Below, piece by piece: positions 21,910 to 33,708 of a stretch of DNA of 64,000 nucleotides. Position 1 is the first letter of the stretch; the number at the start of each line of letters is the position of its first letter. The translations under genes were made by a program, and so were the position numbers. The DNA is from Litsea cubeba. Its lineage: Eukaryota; Streptophyta; Magnoliopsida; Laurales; Lauraceae. The notes beneath the pieces are model-generated. The model saw nothing but the letters and a program-made list of their open reading frames with translations, made no database searches and had not been told where the DNA came from. The stretch covers positions 26,903,557 to 26,967,556 of the forward strand of contig CM022951.1 of assembly GCA_012931725.1 (NCBI GenBank), given 5' to 3'.

Positions 21910-22140
21910 TGTTGACACCAAAAATGTCACTTTGCCTCTTCAAGATCCAAAGAGCTACATGAAGTCGCAACCTGCCATAAATAGGCAATGCTACTTCCAA
22001 AAAATCAAATCTTATCAGAATCAAACAAAAACCGCAACATCCTTCAAGACAGCCAAAAGAGGAGTACACAAGAAGTTTCGGGCCATTTCAAAATCATTTG
22101 GCCTAACTTCGCTTCTCCGGCAGCTGAAAAGGAGCTCCTG

Positions 22141-22720
22141 GCGGCGAAAGTATCGGAGACACTAAATCTTCGATCAGAGTCGATGGATGGTCTCAAAATA
22201 CATCCAAAAGGCTCCACGTCAAGTTCCGAGTCAAACCGACAACGTTTGACCTTACATCAACCCTCGAACAGCTAAATCAAGCCTCTCGGCGGCGAGAACC
22301 ACCGAGGCCATCACTCATCAGATAGAGCACATGGATGGCTTCAAAATGCTTACAAAGGGCTACACGTCAAATTTCAGGTCATTTCGACAACATTTGACCA
22401 TATTTTGACGCTCGGAAGCCAAATCAGGCCTCTCGGCGGCGAAGCTCCCTGGGACCATGGTTTCCAAGACAGAGCCTATGGATCATCTTAAAATGACTCC
22501 AATAGGTTCCCTGTCAAATTTCAAGTGAATCAGACATAGGTTGACCGCACAACAAACCGCAACATCTTCATCGCGATAAAAGCAAGTCTACTGGTGATCG
22601 GACCCCAAACGGCTTCAAAACTCAAACAAAAGTCTATGGTTGGTCTTATTTATTGCTCAGCAGGCTTCACCCCAAATTTCAGGTCATTCCGACATCGTTT
22701 GACCCAGTTTCAGCTTCTGA
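22141..22720. repeat. Diverged ~147-bp tandem repeats in the Tat-family LTR U3
   Basis: Anchors GCGGCGA at 22141, 22289 and 22436 are 148 and 147 bp apart. A fourth weaker unit follows near 22572. Each unit also carries AAATG-CTCCA, then CACGTCAAGTTTC, then CGACA-CGTTTGACC-like blocks. The same units are visible in the other two LTRs. Confidence 0.75.
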
Positions 22721-23615
22721 TGGAAAATCGGCAGCTCTGCGCGACAAAGTCTTTGGCTTTCTCAGAAAATTAGAAACTTTGCAAAACAAAATGCAAGGAT
22801 TCTCATCAGGTTTTCTACAGGGAAATCAGGCAAATAAATGATAAAAAATGTAAAGGAAAAATACAGAATAAAAAATAAACGAAAAACAGCAAAAACGGAC
22901 ACAAAACGGGACAGAAGGGGGAAAACCCCCCAGGGTCGCAGGCACGGGATCCCCCGGTGGGCCCCGGAAACCCCGTTTTTTGCCGCTTTTTTCGCGATTC
23001 GAAGCGTCCGGCCTCTGGTATTTTCTAAAATTCATACTTTTGATACACTAAATCCTCTGACATCCGTCAAAAACATGGGTTAATCATCAAGAGTATCGAA
23101 AACAACATTGATCGCCACCCGGTCAACCAAAAAAGTGTGCTTTCTACCCGACCGATCGAGAAATCGACAAGACAGATGGCACCGACCCGCTGTTAGCAAC
23201 CAACATCTGAAGTTACATGGTCATCCGATGTCGATCTACATAAAGATCAATCGATGATCATCGCCGGAAGAATCCCAAAAGACGTGGCACGGCCCGCGAC
23301 TCTTCAACTGCTCGGCGACCACTTAATGCGATTAATTGACTAGCTTTATTACAGTCATTAATCCATTTCTTTGGACGGACCAATCAGAAGCAAGCATCCT
23401 GGAGTTACAAGTCAAGAGATTCATGGCATTTAACCCATGAAACTCCTCCCATCATGGCGACTAAAGGCGATTAAATGCCCTCAATCTCCTCCGGCCAATC
23501 AGAAGCCAAGAAAAAGGAGTTACAAAATAAAGAATTCAATCTGGTAACTCCTCGCTTTATGTAGCTTTATGACAATTAAGGCTCATAAACCCTCCTAAAT
23601 GGCTACCTAAAAGCC

Positions 23616-23623
23616 TATAAATA
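23616..23623 (+). promoter_or_regulatory. TATA box of the E1 LTR
   Basis: TATAAATA in CCTATAAATAGGAG is conserved in the E2 LTRs at 35812-35819 and 53579-53586. Transcription should start about 30 bp downstream. Confidence 0.75.
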
Positions 23624-23761
23624 GGAGACCATTCCAAAGAATTCCAGATCGGAAAAACGAGACAGATCCCAGATCAGAAAAAAGCACAGAAATTCAGAGA
23701 AGGAAAAGAGAGAACTCTGCGGAAGTTCTACACCAACCACCGCTACAAGGTGACAAAAGTC

Positions 23762-23790
23762 CCTTGGGGGGTACCCCCCCCCCCCCAAGG
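23762..23790. repeat. G/C-run hairpin in the LTR leader
   Basis: CCTTGGGGGGTACC is followed by a long C-run and AAGG. It can fold into a strong stem. The homologous sites 35946-35969 and 53713-53733 have shorter runs. Confidence 0.75.
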
Positions 23791-24430
23791 TCCTTGCCTT
23801 CTCCTTCTGCCTCCAAATGGCTTAGACGTGGCTTTTCAGCCCGTCTACTCGGCTTTTTATTGAACATAGGACCTCCTATTGGTCTTTGTTCTCTAAAAAC
23901 CTGAGGTTATAGCCAAGCCAAGCGAATTAATAGCATCCTCTGTTCTCATCTGCATGGATGATGGCGAAGTCCACATATGGTTTGCGACCGTCAATCTGAA
24001 CGGGTCCCCCACAATTTCCTGAGAAGTCAGATCCTCCTTTTCTTGCTTTTCATTGTAGTTTGTATTTTTTTAAAAGAGAAAAAAATCACAACTCTTGTCT
24101 TTCATTATTGATAAGGATTGTAAATCGGCTATAAACGCCAAAATCGGCTATAAATGCAAAAAAAATCGCCTTTCACGGCAAATAAAGAAAATGTCTCTTT
24201 TCTTAAATATATGTGCAATGGGAAACTTGAAAGAAGTTGATTTCCTTTTTACTTGCGAAAGTTGATCTCCGGATCAACACTTGCAATTCCAACTAAAAAT
24301 AGAAAATCTAGCACACCCACACAAAAGAAATGTTGATGCACGACCCTGCCCCCCGGTTATGAAAGGGTCGGACCCAACGGACTCCCACGTCTGCCGACCT
24401 CGGTAGGACCAGGCGCCAGGAGCGCAGTCC

Positions 24431-26010
24431 TGAGATAAACTGCGATTCAGATCTGAACATCACTAGCGGAAGACGTTCATGGCTAATTTGTAACATGACA
24501 GATTTTAAAAAATCTGATTTGGGCAGGATAAATCAGCCAGAGTGATCGCAAAAGAACTCCATGAATTCATGACCAACAAGTGTATAATTTAAGGAGAACC
24601 AAGAAGACTATTACCTTGAAGATTTGTAGACTTCAAATCTCCGAAAAAATAGATCCAAAGGGCTGAACTCAGACTTACAATTAGCAAACAAATTGCCGGA
24701 ATTTTCTGCAGTAGTATTGCCTTTGATCTTCTTCTCTATCTCACTTCCAAATCTGATTGGCTAAGATGGTGGGATCTTAATCTAGGGATTTGAGAACTAT
24801 TTTCTAAGGAAAAATCTCAGACCTTAAACTTTTTTCAATGAAAAAGAAAGAAACCAAGGGCTGGACGTGTGGGACTCCTTGTGGCTCTCTTGGTGTTGAA
24901 CGTCCAAGGGGAAGAGCACTCTCCCTTTTATAGAAACTTTGGAAACCTTTCCTAAAAGTTTATCTTTTCTAATTCTCATAGATGTCCTAAAAGGAAAGTA
25001 TAATATAAAGATTTATTTCCATTTAGAAACACTCCATTTAGAAAAGGAAACTAAGGAACTTCCCACAAACTTTGGCAATTAGTAATCCTAGTTGCACAAC
25101 ACTTACTAAATATATAATATAATAAGCTCGTCATAAAATGACAGTTGTCTTCGACCTACTAAGTGTAATGACCTGAATGCCCCTCTATGTAACATCCATA
25201 ATCGAGTCGGGTTATCACATGTACTATCAACCTTCTCGATTACATCTAAACCTTAGAACTTCATATCCTTGACTTAATCATCATCCGGATATCATTCTCT
25301 TGGTCCAGGGAGCGACCCACAAGTTCAATATTCATATGGAACATCCATATACTAAGATCTTAGATTTTGATGATTAATCGGATAATTCTAAGGGGACGAT
25401 CATTCCATCATTAGATGGCATAGATTCTTTATTGCATCTGCACGTCCCAACTGATCAAGTCCGAGTACCCAAAACACAGAGCTGTTGACCCATGAAAAGA
25501 ATCTCACCCATAGTGAATTAAAGCACAAGAACTTGACTTCGTCAGTTCATCCACAAATGCTCAAGATTAAGAGCACTGGTCACTCAGTAACATGAGGTGA
25601 CTTGATCTCTCTCAGTGATAGTACTATTTTAGAGATCACACCTACCATGGTCCTGTTCAATGCATTGCATATGCACTAATGAGATAAATCCGGGAAAGGC
25701 CTCCCATGACTTAGGTAAGTCACCCTGAATACAGCAGAGTCTCTCACTATAACTTATACCAAGATGAAGTGCCCAGCTTCATCTCTCGGTTATGAACAAA
25801 TATGTTGTTTCCAGTGTCCATGAATTAGACCTATCTGTGTGTAGACACTACACACCTAATTCATTTACTAGAAACAATGGGCCTTACATAACCATACATA
25901 TATACATGTTTAAGTAGAAAAGAGTCGTTCCATTAAATAACCAGTAAATATCCAGTAACAAAAGATGAGAGTGCAGCTAGTGGGCTTTAGGGCATACACC
26001 AATCCCAACA
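24431..26010 (-). repeat. E4 3' LTR (1580 bp)
   Basis: It is collinear with 31685-33699 but lacks a block of about 436 bp corresponding to 32363-32798. On the minus strand it begins TGTTGGGATTGG at 26010. Confidence 0.93.
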
Positions 26011-26024
26011 AACTCCCACTTGCA
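26011..26024 (-). promoter_or_regulatory. E4 polypurine tract
   Basis: On the minus strand the sequence AAGTGGGAGTT directly precedes TGTTGGG. This is a common copia arrangement. Confidence 0.82.
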
Positions 26025-29000
26025 CTAAAGATCACTACTTCCTAACCTAACACCCATAGACTCAACATGAGAAGTAAAGACTTTCTCAGTAAGAGTCTTA
26101 GTGAATGGGTCAGCTAAGTTATTTGCTGAAGCAATATGCTCCACCACTATTTCTCCATCCTGAATGAATTCCCGGATCAAGTGGTACTTTCTCTGAATGT
26201 GCTTGCCTTTCTTGTGATTCCGGGGCTCTTTGCACTGTGCTACAGCACCAGTGTTATCGCAGTACATGACAATCGGTTTTTGCAGGGCAAGAACAACTCC
26301 CAATTCCAATAGGAATTTTCTGAGCCATACTGCTTCCTTCGCAGCTTCCAATGCCGCCACATACTCTGTTTCCATGGTAGAATCAGCAGTACAGGAATGC
26401 TTGACACTTCTCCATGATCTAGCCCCTCCTGATAGAGTAAAGACATACCCTGAAGTAGACTTTCTGGCATCACTATCAGATTGGAAATCAGAGTCTGTAT
26501 ACGCCAATGGCGTTAGATCATCTGCTCGAAAGGTTAGCATATAATCTTTCGTTCTTTGAAGATACTTGAATATATGCTTAACAGCTATCCAATGCATAGG
26601 TCCAGGGTTTGACTGATATCTGCTAACCATGCCAACGGCAAAGCAAATATCCGGTCTAGTACATAACATAGCATACATGAGGCTTCCAACAGCGGATGCA
26701 TATGGAACTCTCCTCATGCTCTCTATCTCTTCAGATGTCTTTGGACATTGATCTCGAGACAGTGTTACTCCATGTCTAGATGGTAGGAGGCCCTTCTTGG
26801 AGTCATGCATGTTAAACTTGACCAATATCTTCTCAATGTATGAAGATTGGGATAGGGCTAACTTCTTATTCTTGCGATCACGCAAAAGCTTGATCCCTAA
26901 GATATAGCTGGCCTCACCCAAATCCTTCATCTGAAATTGAGAGGATAACCAAACCTTTGTGGATGACAATATACCTACATCATTTCCAATGAGCAATATA
27001 TCATCTACATACAGAACCAAAAATGCAACTGCTTTTCCACTTCCTTTCTTATACACACATGGTTCATCAATGTTTTGATCAAAGCCAAAAGATTTGACTG
27101 CCTGATTAAACTTGATGTTCCATGCTCTAGATGCTTGCTTCAGTCCATAAATGGACTTCTTAAGTTTACAAACCATGTTATCTTGGCCACTAGCAATGAA
27201 GCCCTCTGGTTGCATCATTTAGATGCATTCGTCAAGACTTCCATTAAGAAAAGCTGTCTTGACATCCATTTGCCATATCTCGTAGTCATAATGACATACG
27301 ATGGCCAAGAGAATCCTTATGGACTTAAGCATAGCCACCGGTGAAAAGGTTTCCTCATAATCGATACCCTCTTTCTGAGTATATCCTTTCGCCACCAGTC
27401 TTGCTTTGAAGGTTTCCACCTTCCCATTCACTCCTCTCTTTCTCTTGTAGATCCACTTGCACCCTATGGGTTTAATCCCTTCAGGTGCATCTACAAGTTC
27501 CCAGACTTGATTGGAATACAAAGATTCCATTTCAGATTTCATCGCTTGCTGCCACATGTCAGCATCTATATCCGTTACTGCTTTATCATAACTAGTAGGA
27601 TCCTCAACCAGATCTTCAGAGTCTGTCTTAAAAGACACTCCTAGATATCTTTCTGGCTGTCTAGAAATCCTCCCACTACGACGAGGCTCCGGAGTGTTAA
27701 AAAGAATATCTACCGCCTCAGGATCTGGTACAGATGTTATAGGAGATCTTGGAAGAGTCTCCTCAAGGATTTCTTTACAACTAAGCTCTTGGTGCATTAT
27801 ACAATCATCCTCTAAGTACCTAGCATGAGTGTTGATAAGCACTTTTTGCTCCTTTGGATGATAAAAGATGCCATCTCTCGTTCCCTTAGGATACCTAATG
27901 AAGTAGCACGTTTCTGATCTGGGTTCCAGCTTGGTAGCTTTATCATTCAGTACATAGGCTGGACAACCCCAAATGTGGATATGTCTTAAACTAGGTTTTC
28001 GACTTGTCCACATTTCTTGGGGTGTCCTAGGTACTGATTTAGAAGGTACCAGATTTAAAATGTATGCTGCTGCTTCTAGGGCATATCCCCAAAAAGATAT
28101 AGGTAGGGTTGCATGACTCATCATGGACCTTACCATATCAAGAAGAGTACGATTTCTTCTCTTCGCTACACCATTTTGCTGGGACACAATCCCATGTTGT
28201 GTGAGGTACTCTTTGAACTCACCTAGGAGGTACTCGCCACCTCGATCAGATCAAAGGGCTTTGATATGTTTCCCTAGTTGTAGCTCCGCCTCAGCCTTGA
28301 ATTGCTTGAATTTATCAAACGCCTCAGACTTGCGTCGCATTAAGTACACATATCCATACCTAGAGTAATCATCGGTGAAGGTGATGTAATACTCATACCC
28401 TCCTCAAGCCGGTTTGTTCATAGGACCACACACATCAGTGTGAATCAATTCTAACAACTCCTTTGACCTTAGTCCCTTTCCAGAGAATGACCTTTTGGTC
28501 ATCTTTCCATTGAGACAAGATTCGCATTGAGGAAAAGGTTCGAAATCTAAAGAGCTCAAAGGCCCATCTTCTACCAACCTCTGAATCCGTTTTAGGTTAA
28601 TGTGACCCAAACGTAAGTGCCAAAGATATGTGTCATTGATTGAAGATACCTTCCTCTTAAGGGAAGTGGAGTTTTCTTGTTGTACATTATGCAATGTGGG
28701 AGCAATAGGATATATATAAAATAAGTTGTCATGTATTCTACCGGAACATATAATATTTCCATCTCTACTGATATCAATACCAGAATGGAAAGAAACTGAA
28801 TAATTAAATTCAACTAATTTGGAAACTGAAATTAAATTCTTCCTCATGTCCGGAACATAGAAAACATTATTTAAAACTAATATCCTATCACATGAAAAAT
28901 GTAAGGTAACAACTCCTACTGCAACTGCCCAAACTTTAGCTCCAGTTCCGACTCTAAAGGCAAACTCTCCTTTCTCAATCTTCTGCATTATCTGAAACCC

Positions 29001-29479
29001 CTATAACGAATTGCAGATATGATTAGTGGCTCCTGAGTCTACTATCCATGAGTCAGTAGAATCAACCACTAGACAAGTTTCAATGTAGTATGAAAAAGAT
29101 GTACCTTTCTTAACTGAGGCCAAGAACTTGGGACAATCTTTCTTCCAATGACCTTTGAGGCCACACTTGAAGCATTTCCCATTGGGCTTTCCATCTGTAC
29201 CCTTGTCCTTCTCTTTGCCAGTTTTGTCCTTTTTCTGCCCTTTTCCCTTATTCTGTTTCTTCTTGAACTTCTTCCCTTTCAGGTTTAGTTTAGAGGAAGA
29301 CTAGAAAAAATGAGCTTAGGCTTTGGGCTTCATGATGGCCTCCGCCGCCTGGAGTTCTTTCATTAACTCAGGTAGAGTCATGTCCATCTTGCTCATATTG
29401 AAATTGAGCTTGAACTGATTGAAATAGTCCGGCAGAGTTTCAAGAATCATATCAGTTTGACTCTCTGCATCAATCTCAG
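26025..29479 (-). pseudogene. E4 gag end and pol: zinc knuckle, protease, integrase, RT, RNase H
   Basis: One frame runs from about 29479 down to the stop at 26025. Visible domains are a zinc knuckle CFKCGLKGHWKKDC, protease WIVDSGATNHICN, an integrase zinc-finger region (LWHLRLGH to CESCLNGK), SDRGGEY and QQNGVAKRRNR. RT follows (WIYKRKRGVNGK, AFLNGS, VLYVDDILLIG), then copia RNase H (AYTDSDF, STMETEYVA, HIQRKYHLIRE). It is broken by TAA 29316-29318, TAG 29301-29303, TAG 29001-29003, TGA 28404-28406, TGA 28251-28253 and TAA 27219-27221. Five of the six fit a C-to-T change in CAA, CAG or CGA codons. Confidence 0.9.
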
Positions 29480-29928
29480 CCCCCTAGAATCTCAGCTACA
29501 TTGAAACAATCCATCAGCTTGAGCATATGCTCTCTGACAGGTGTTCCCTCAGCCATCCTAGTATTCATGATAGTCCTCATAGCAGCTTGCCTAGCTAGCC
29601 TGCTCTTGTCTGCGAACATCTCAGACAAGGACATCATGATTTCATAGGCCGTGTCCATATGCTCGTGCTGTGTTTGCAACACGTTGGACATGGAAGCGAA
29701 CATGTAGCATTTAGCCATGCTATTCACTTTCTTCCATTTCCTCTCAGCCTCTAACTGGTCATCAGTAGAATTAGCATCAATATCAGGATAGGTTTCCAGC
29801 AAGACATACTTGTACTCCTCAGCAGTGAGTACTATGTCAAGATCTCTCTTCCAATCTACGTAGTTAGGTCCAGTCAGTTTGTTCTCACGAAGAATGCACA
29901 TCAACGGACTAAAAGAATCTTTACCCAT
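29480..29928 (-). pseudogene. E4 gag, N-terminal part
   Basis: The likely start is ATG at 29926-29928 (MGKDSFSPLM). This choice drops 31 upstream in-frame codons that show no gag resemblance. The protein has the copia gag pattern (LTGPNYVDWKRDLDIVL, MRTIMNTRMAEGTPVREHML). A C-run at 29480-29484 carries one extra base, so the frame leaves the gag-pol frame here. Downstream residues (AEIDAESQTDMILETLPDYF) continue in the pol frame. Confidence 0.87.
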
Positions 29929-31684
29929 CTCTCTCTGGATATAAAACGGTTTATAATTAGACAGGCAGTATATATGTAACATGCATATGGTGCTTGTTAT
30001 AAATGGAAAAACAAAGCACAAGACTTTTTACATTATTTAACCCCAATCATAATGTATCAGTGTTTCAACCTCCTCATAGACCCTCCATCAAAGGGATGGC
30101 CGAGCCTATAGTCACATTGAATTAAGATATGCTTATTTGGATTATCACTATCTGGATACACATATCCAGTGGTAGTCCAATCACTGATTGGTTTGGCCTC
30201 ATATGACAAATAACCCTTAACTCCTAAGGAGAGGTCATTACCGTCTTATGTCAAGTGTATAACCATCTCTTATGAAATTTCCCAGAATGTCTATGATTAA
30301 GTCCTCCGAAGGGAAGAGACTTTTATCCATTCTAGAAGTAACCTTTAGTAAAGAGCTCTACCAAAGGGATGGCCGTTCCCACCAACACTTCATTGACATT
30401 CTATAGAAGCGATCTTTAGTAAAGAACTCCACCGAAGGGATGGCCGCTCCTACTAACACCTCATTACGAATATTCATATTAGTTCACCCATTAACTCATC
30501 AAAGCAGTCTTTAGTAAAGAACTCCACCGAAGGGATGGCCGCTCCTACTAACACCTTAATGAGATAACATGAACCGAAAATGGAAGGCCGTGGGGTCTTT
30601 CCAAAACCCCTCTCCCACTTGATTATTTATCACTAGGGTTTATACTTTTTGACCTTTACATAGTTTACTCAAAAGTTCTTTTAAATCTAGCAAACTTGGT
30701 TAATTAAATTTATGACTCAATGACTTGAGTCATCTTAAAAATAAATAACCTTTGCTTTAAAACATTTGAGCAAATACCTTTAAAGAATCAAATACCTAAC
30801 TTGGGTTATGGAAACCCATAGGTAGCATCTAATTAGATTTTAGTTTAGCCTTCTTTGGAAACCAAGGGTACTAAGATAAACTAAACCCTATCCAATTTTA
30901 AATCTTAGACAAATAGAAGGTGCTGGTCTAAGTTTTGTTTAAAATAATTTGCCAAACTAAAAACAATCCAATATAAAAAGATGCCAATTTTAGAACCTAA
31001 TGGTGGCCATGTTTCTAGGTGACAATTATAGCAATTATATAAAGCATTCATCCATGCATTCCATATATAAGAGCAAATAAAAGTATGCAATCCTTGATGG
31101 CTCCCTGCTCTTCGGACTTGTAGTCCTTATCGAACTAGGACATCAAAAATAGATCTCATCTTGCACCAAGAAGTCTTGTCTCCTCCACCACTAAGGAATC
31201 CGGTTACTTGCAACCTTGCTTGAAACTTTCTTGTTCTTGCTTGTTCCAATAAATTAAAGTTATATAAGCGAACCCATAAAAAACAAAACCCCAAAATACA
31301 TTGGAGATACCTATGCTTATTAAGAAAGCTTACATCAAGACTAGTTGGAATAAAAGTAAAGAAAGAATTACAACTTCCTATGATTGCTAAATGCGCAATC
31401 ATACACTTTCCAACTATTGAAAAAAACATCCAAATCCACATAACAATCATGCGAACCATCAAGGATGCAATTTATGGCTGCAAACAAAGAGGTTAGTGCA
31501 TGCAAAACACTATGTGCATCATTAAACAAATCTGGAAAATAAATTCCAGCATTGTTAATGAAACTTGCACACAACATGCATCTTAATATAACTTTAGTAG
31601 GGTGCCACCATGCCCATAATCAATCTAGGAATAATTATACACAACATGGGATCATGATTTCACATGGAGTGGCTCTAATACCAC
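29929..31684 (-). other. E4 5' leader with short repeats
   Basis: No gene is seen. Four copies of an AAGGGATGGCCG-centred unit lie near 30089, 30362, 30432 and 30530. The last three share GTAAAGA-CTC-ACC and CTAACACCT flanks. The rest is AT-rich leader up to the primer site. Confidence 0.75.
31671..31683 (-). promoter_or_regulatory. E4 primer-binding site (tRNA-iMet, one mismatch)
   Basis: On the minus strand TGGTATTAGAGCC lies one base after the LTR end. It differs from the standard TGGTATCAGAGC at one position, again a C-to-T difference. Confidence 0.85.
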
Positions 31685-33699
31685 TGAAAGAAACTGCGAT
31701 TCAGATCTGAACATCACTAGCGGAAGACGTTCATGGCTAATTTATAACATACAGATTTTAAAAAATCTGATTTGGGCAGCATAAATCAGCCATAGTGATC
31801 GCAAAAGAACTCCATGAATTCATGACCAACAAGTGTATAATTTAAGGAGAACCAAGAAGACTATTACCTTGAAGATTTGTAGTCTTCAAATCTCTGAAAA
31901 AATAGATCCAAAGGGTTGAACTCAGACTTGCAATTAGCAAACAAATTGCTGGAATTTTCTGCAGTAGTATTGCCTTTGATCTTCTTCTCTATCTCGCTTC
32001 CAAATCTGATTGGCTAAGATGGTGGGATCTTAATCTAGGGATTTGAGAACTATTTTCTAAGGAAAAATCTCAGACCTTAAACTTTCTTCAATGAAGAAGA
32101 AAGAAACCAAGGGCTGGACGTGTGGGACTCCTTGTGGCTCTCTTGGTGTTGGACGTCCAAGGGGAAGAGCACTCTCCCTTTTATAGAAACTTTGGAAACC
32201 TTTCCTAAAAGTTTATCTCTTCTAATTCTCATAGATGTCCGAAAAGGAAAGTATAATCTAAAGATTTATTTCCTTTTAGAAACACTCCGATTAGAAAAGG
32301 AAACTAATGAACTTCCCATAAACTTTAGCAATTAGTAATCCTAGTTACACAACACTTACTAATTTATATTTCTAATCCAAAAAGGAAACTTTCTTATAGG
32401 AATACTAATCCAAAGAGGATTCCAACTTTCCAAGTAGAGAGACCTACTCAAAGTTGGAAACCTTACCCATGGAAATCCCATTATGGACGTCCCACATACT
32501 AACGCACACCATGGCCCACAAACAATTTATCTAGAATTAAATTCATGTATGCCATCAAAGGCCTATTTGAATTTAAACTCAAAATTAATTTTCCACTAAA
32601 ATAATTCAACCAAATGTCTTCTAAACATTTTAGGAAACCATGCCAATCTTGGAAAGTGACTAGAGAAGGGACCAAAAGACATATTTACCCTTGGCTCCCA
32701 AAATGACCAAAATGTCCATGCTAAACCTATAGCAACATAAAGACCATTTTAACCTTAACTCATTCCACTAAAGAGTTATGGTTGAACTCCAAGGACAAAT
32801 ATATAATATAATAAGCTCGTTATAAAATGACAGTTGTCTTCGACCTACTAAGTGTAATGACCTGAATGCCCCTCTATGTAACATCCATAATCGAGTCAGG
32901 TTATCACATGTACTATCAACCTTTTCGATTACATCTAAACCTTAGAACTTCATATCCTTGACTTAATCATCATCCGGATATCATTCTCTTGGTCCAGGGA
33001 GCGACCCACAAGTTCAATATCCATATGGAACATCCATATACTAAGATCTTAGATTTTAATGATTAATCGGATAATTCTAAGGGGACGATCATTCCATCAT
33101 TAGATGGCATAGATTCTTTATTGCATCTGCACGTCCCAACTGATCAAGTCCGAGTACCCAAAACACAGAGCTGTTGACCCATGAAAAGAATCTCACCCAT
33201 AGTGAATTAAAGCACAAGAACTTGACTTCGTCAGTTCATCCATAAATGCTCAAGATTAAGAGCACTGGTCACTCAGTAGCATGAGGTGACTTGATCTCTC
33301 TCAGTGATAGTACTATTTTAGAGATCACACCTACCATGGTCCTGTTCAATGCATTGCATATGCACTAATGAGATAAATCTGGGAAAGGCCTCCCATGACT
33401 TAGGTAAGTCACCCTGAATACAGCAGAGTCTCTCACTATAACTTATACCAAGATGAAGTGCCCAGCTTCATCTCTCGGTTATGAACAAATATGTTGTTTC
33501 CAGTGTCCATGAATTAGACCTATCTGTGTGTAGACACTACACACCTAATTCATTTACTAGAAACAATGGGCCTTACATAACCATACATATATACATGTTT
33601 AAGTAGAAAAGAGTCGTTCCATTAAATAACCAGTAAATATCCAGTAACAGAAGATGAGAGTGCAGCTAGTGGGCTTTAGGGCATACACCAATCCCAACA
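31685..33699 (-). repeat. E4 5' LTR (2015 bp)
   Basis: On the minus strand it begins TGTTGGGATTGG at 33699 and ends TTTCTTTCA at 31685. It is longer than its partner by one 436-bp block, with scattered substitutions elsewhere. Confidence 0.93.
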
Positions 33700-33708
33700 G
33701 GTCCATCA

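Larger units (their letters stand above)
21910..24430 (+). repeat. E1 3' LTR (last four bases displaced to 33705-33708)
   Basis: It starts TGTTGACACCAAAAATG, like 34091 and 51863. It runs to the E4 insertion at 24430 and ends after E4 with ATCA (33705-33708), about 2525 bp in all. The upstream part has diverged ~147-bp repeats (about 22140-22720). A TATA box TATAAATA is at 23616-23623. A C-run hairpin follows at 23762-23790, then GGCTATAAA motifs at 24126-24165. Confidence 0.93.
24431..33699 (-). mobile_element. E4: decayed Ty1/copia element (Tnt1-like pol) inside the E1 3' LTR
   Basis: Minus-strand element with LTRs 24431-26010 (its 3' LTR) and 31685-33699 (its 5' LTR). LTR termini are TGTTGGG at one end and TTTCA at the other. 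It has a primer-site match, a polypurine tract, gag and a complete pol domain order: gag, zinc knuckle, protease, integrase, RT, RNase H. Target duplication is GTCC, or five bases with one mismatch (AGTCC 24426-24430 against GGTCC 33700-33704). Joining across it restores the LTR end seen in E2 (GTCCATCA). Six nonsense codons and one frameshift make it non-functional. Confidence 0.92.
1..33708 (+). mobile_element. E1: Ty3/gypsy Tat-type LTR retrotransposon, 5' part outside window, twice interrupted
   Basis: The window opens inside the protease of this element. In order it shows protease, G-patch, RT, RNase H, a second RNase H, integrase, tandem repeats, an antisense gene and a 3' LTR. The second archaeal-type RNase H and an antisense gene 3' of pol are known marks of the plant Tat lineage, so I place it there. 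It is split by E5 (4562-14337) in the integrase and by E4 (24431-33699) four bases before the end of its LTR. The LTR finishes with ATCA at 33705-33708. The following bases TAACT (33709-33713) should be its target duplication, whose partner lies upstream of the window. All reading frames carry stops or frameshifts, so this copy is dead. Confidence 0.88.

Noticed and set aside
31671..31683. tRNA gene
   Set aside because: The tRNA-like 13-mers at 8488, 31671 and 60828 are primer-binding sites next to LTRs. No cloverleaf surrounds them.
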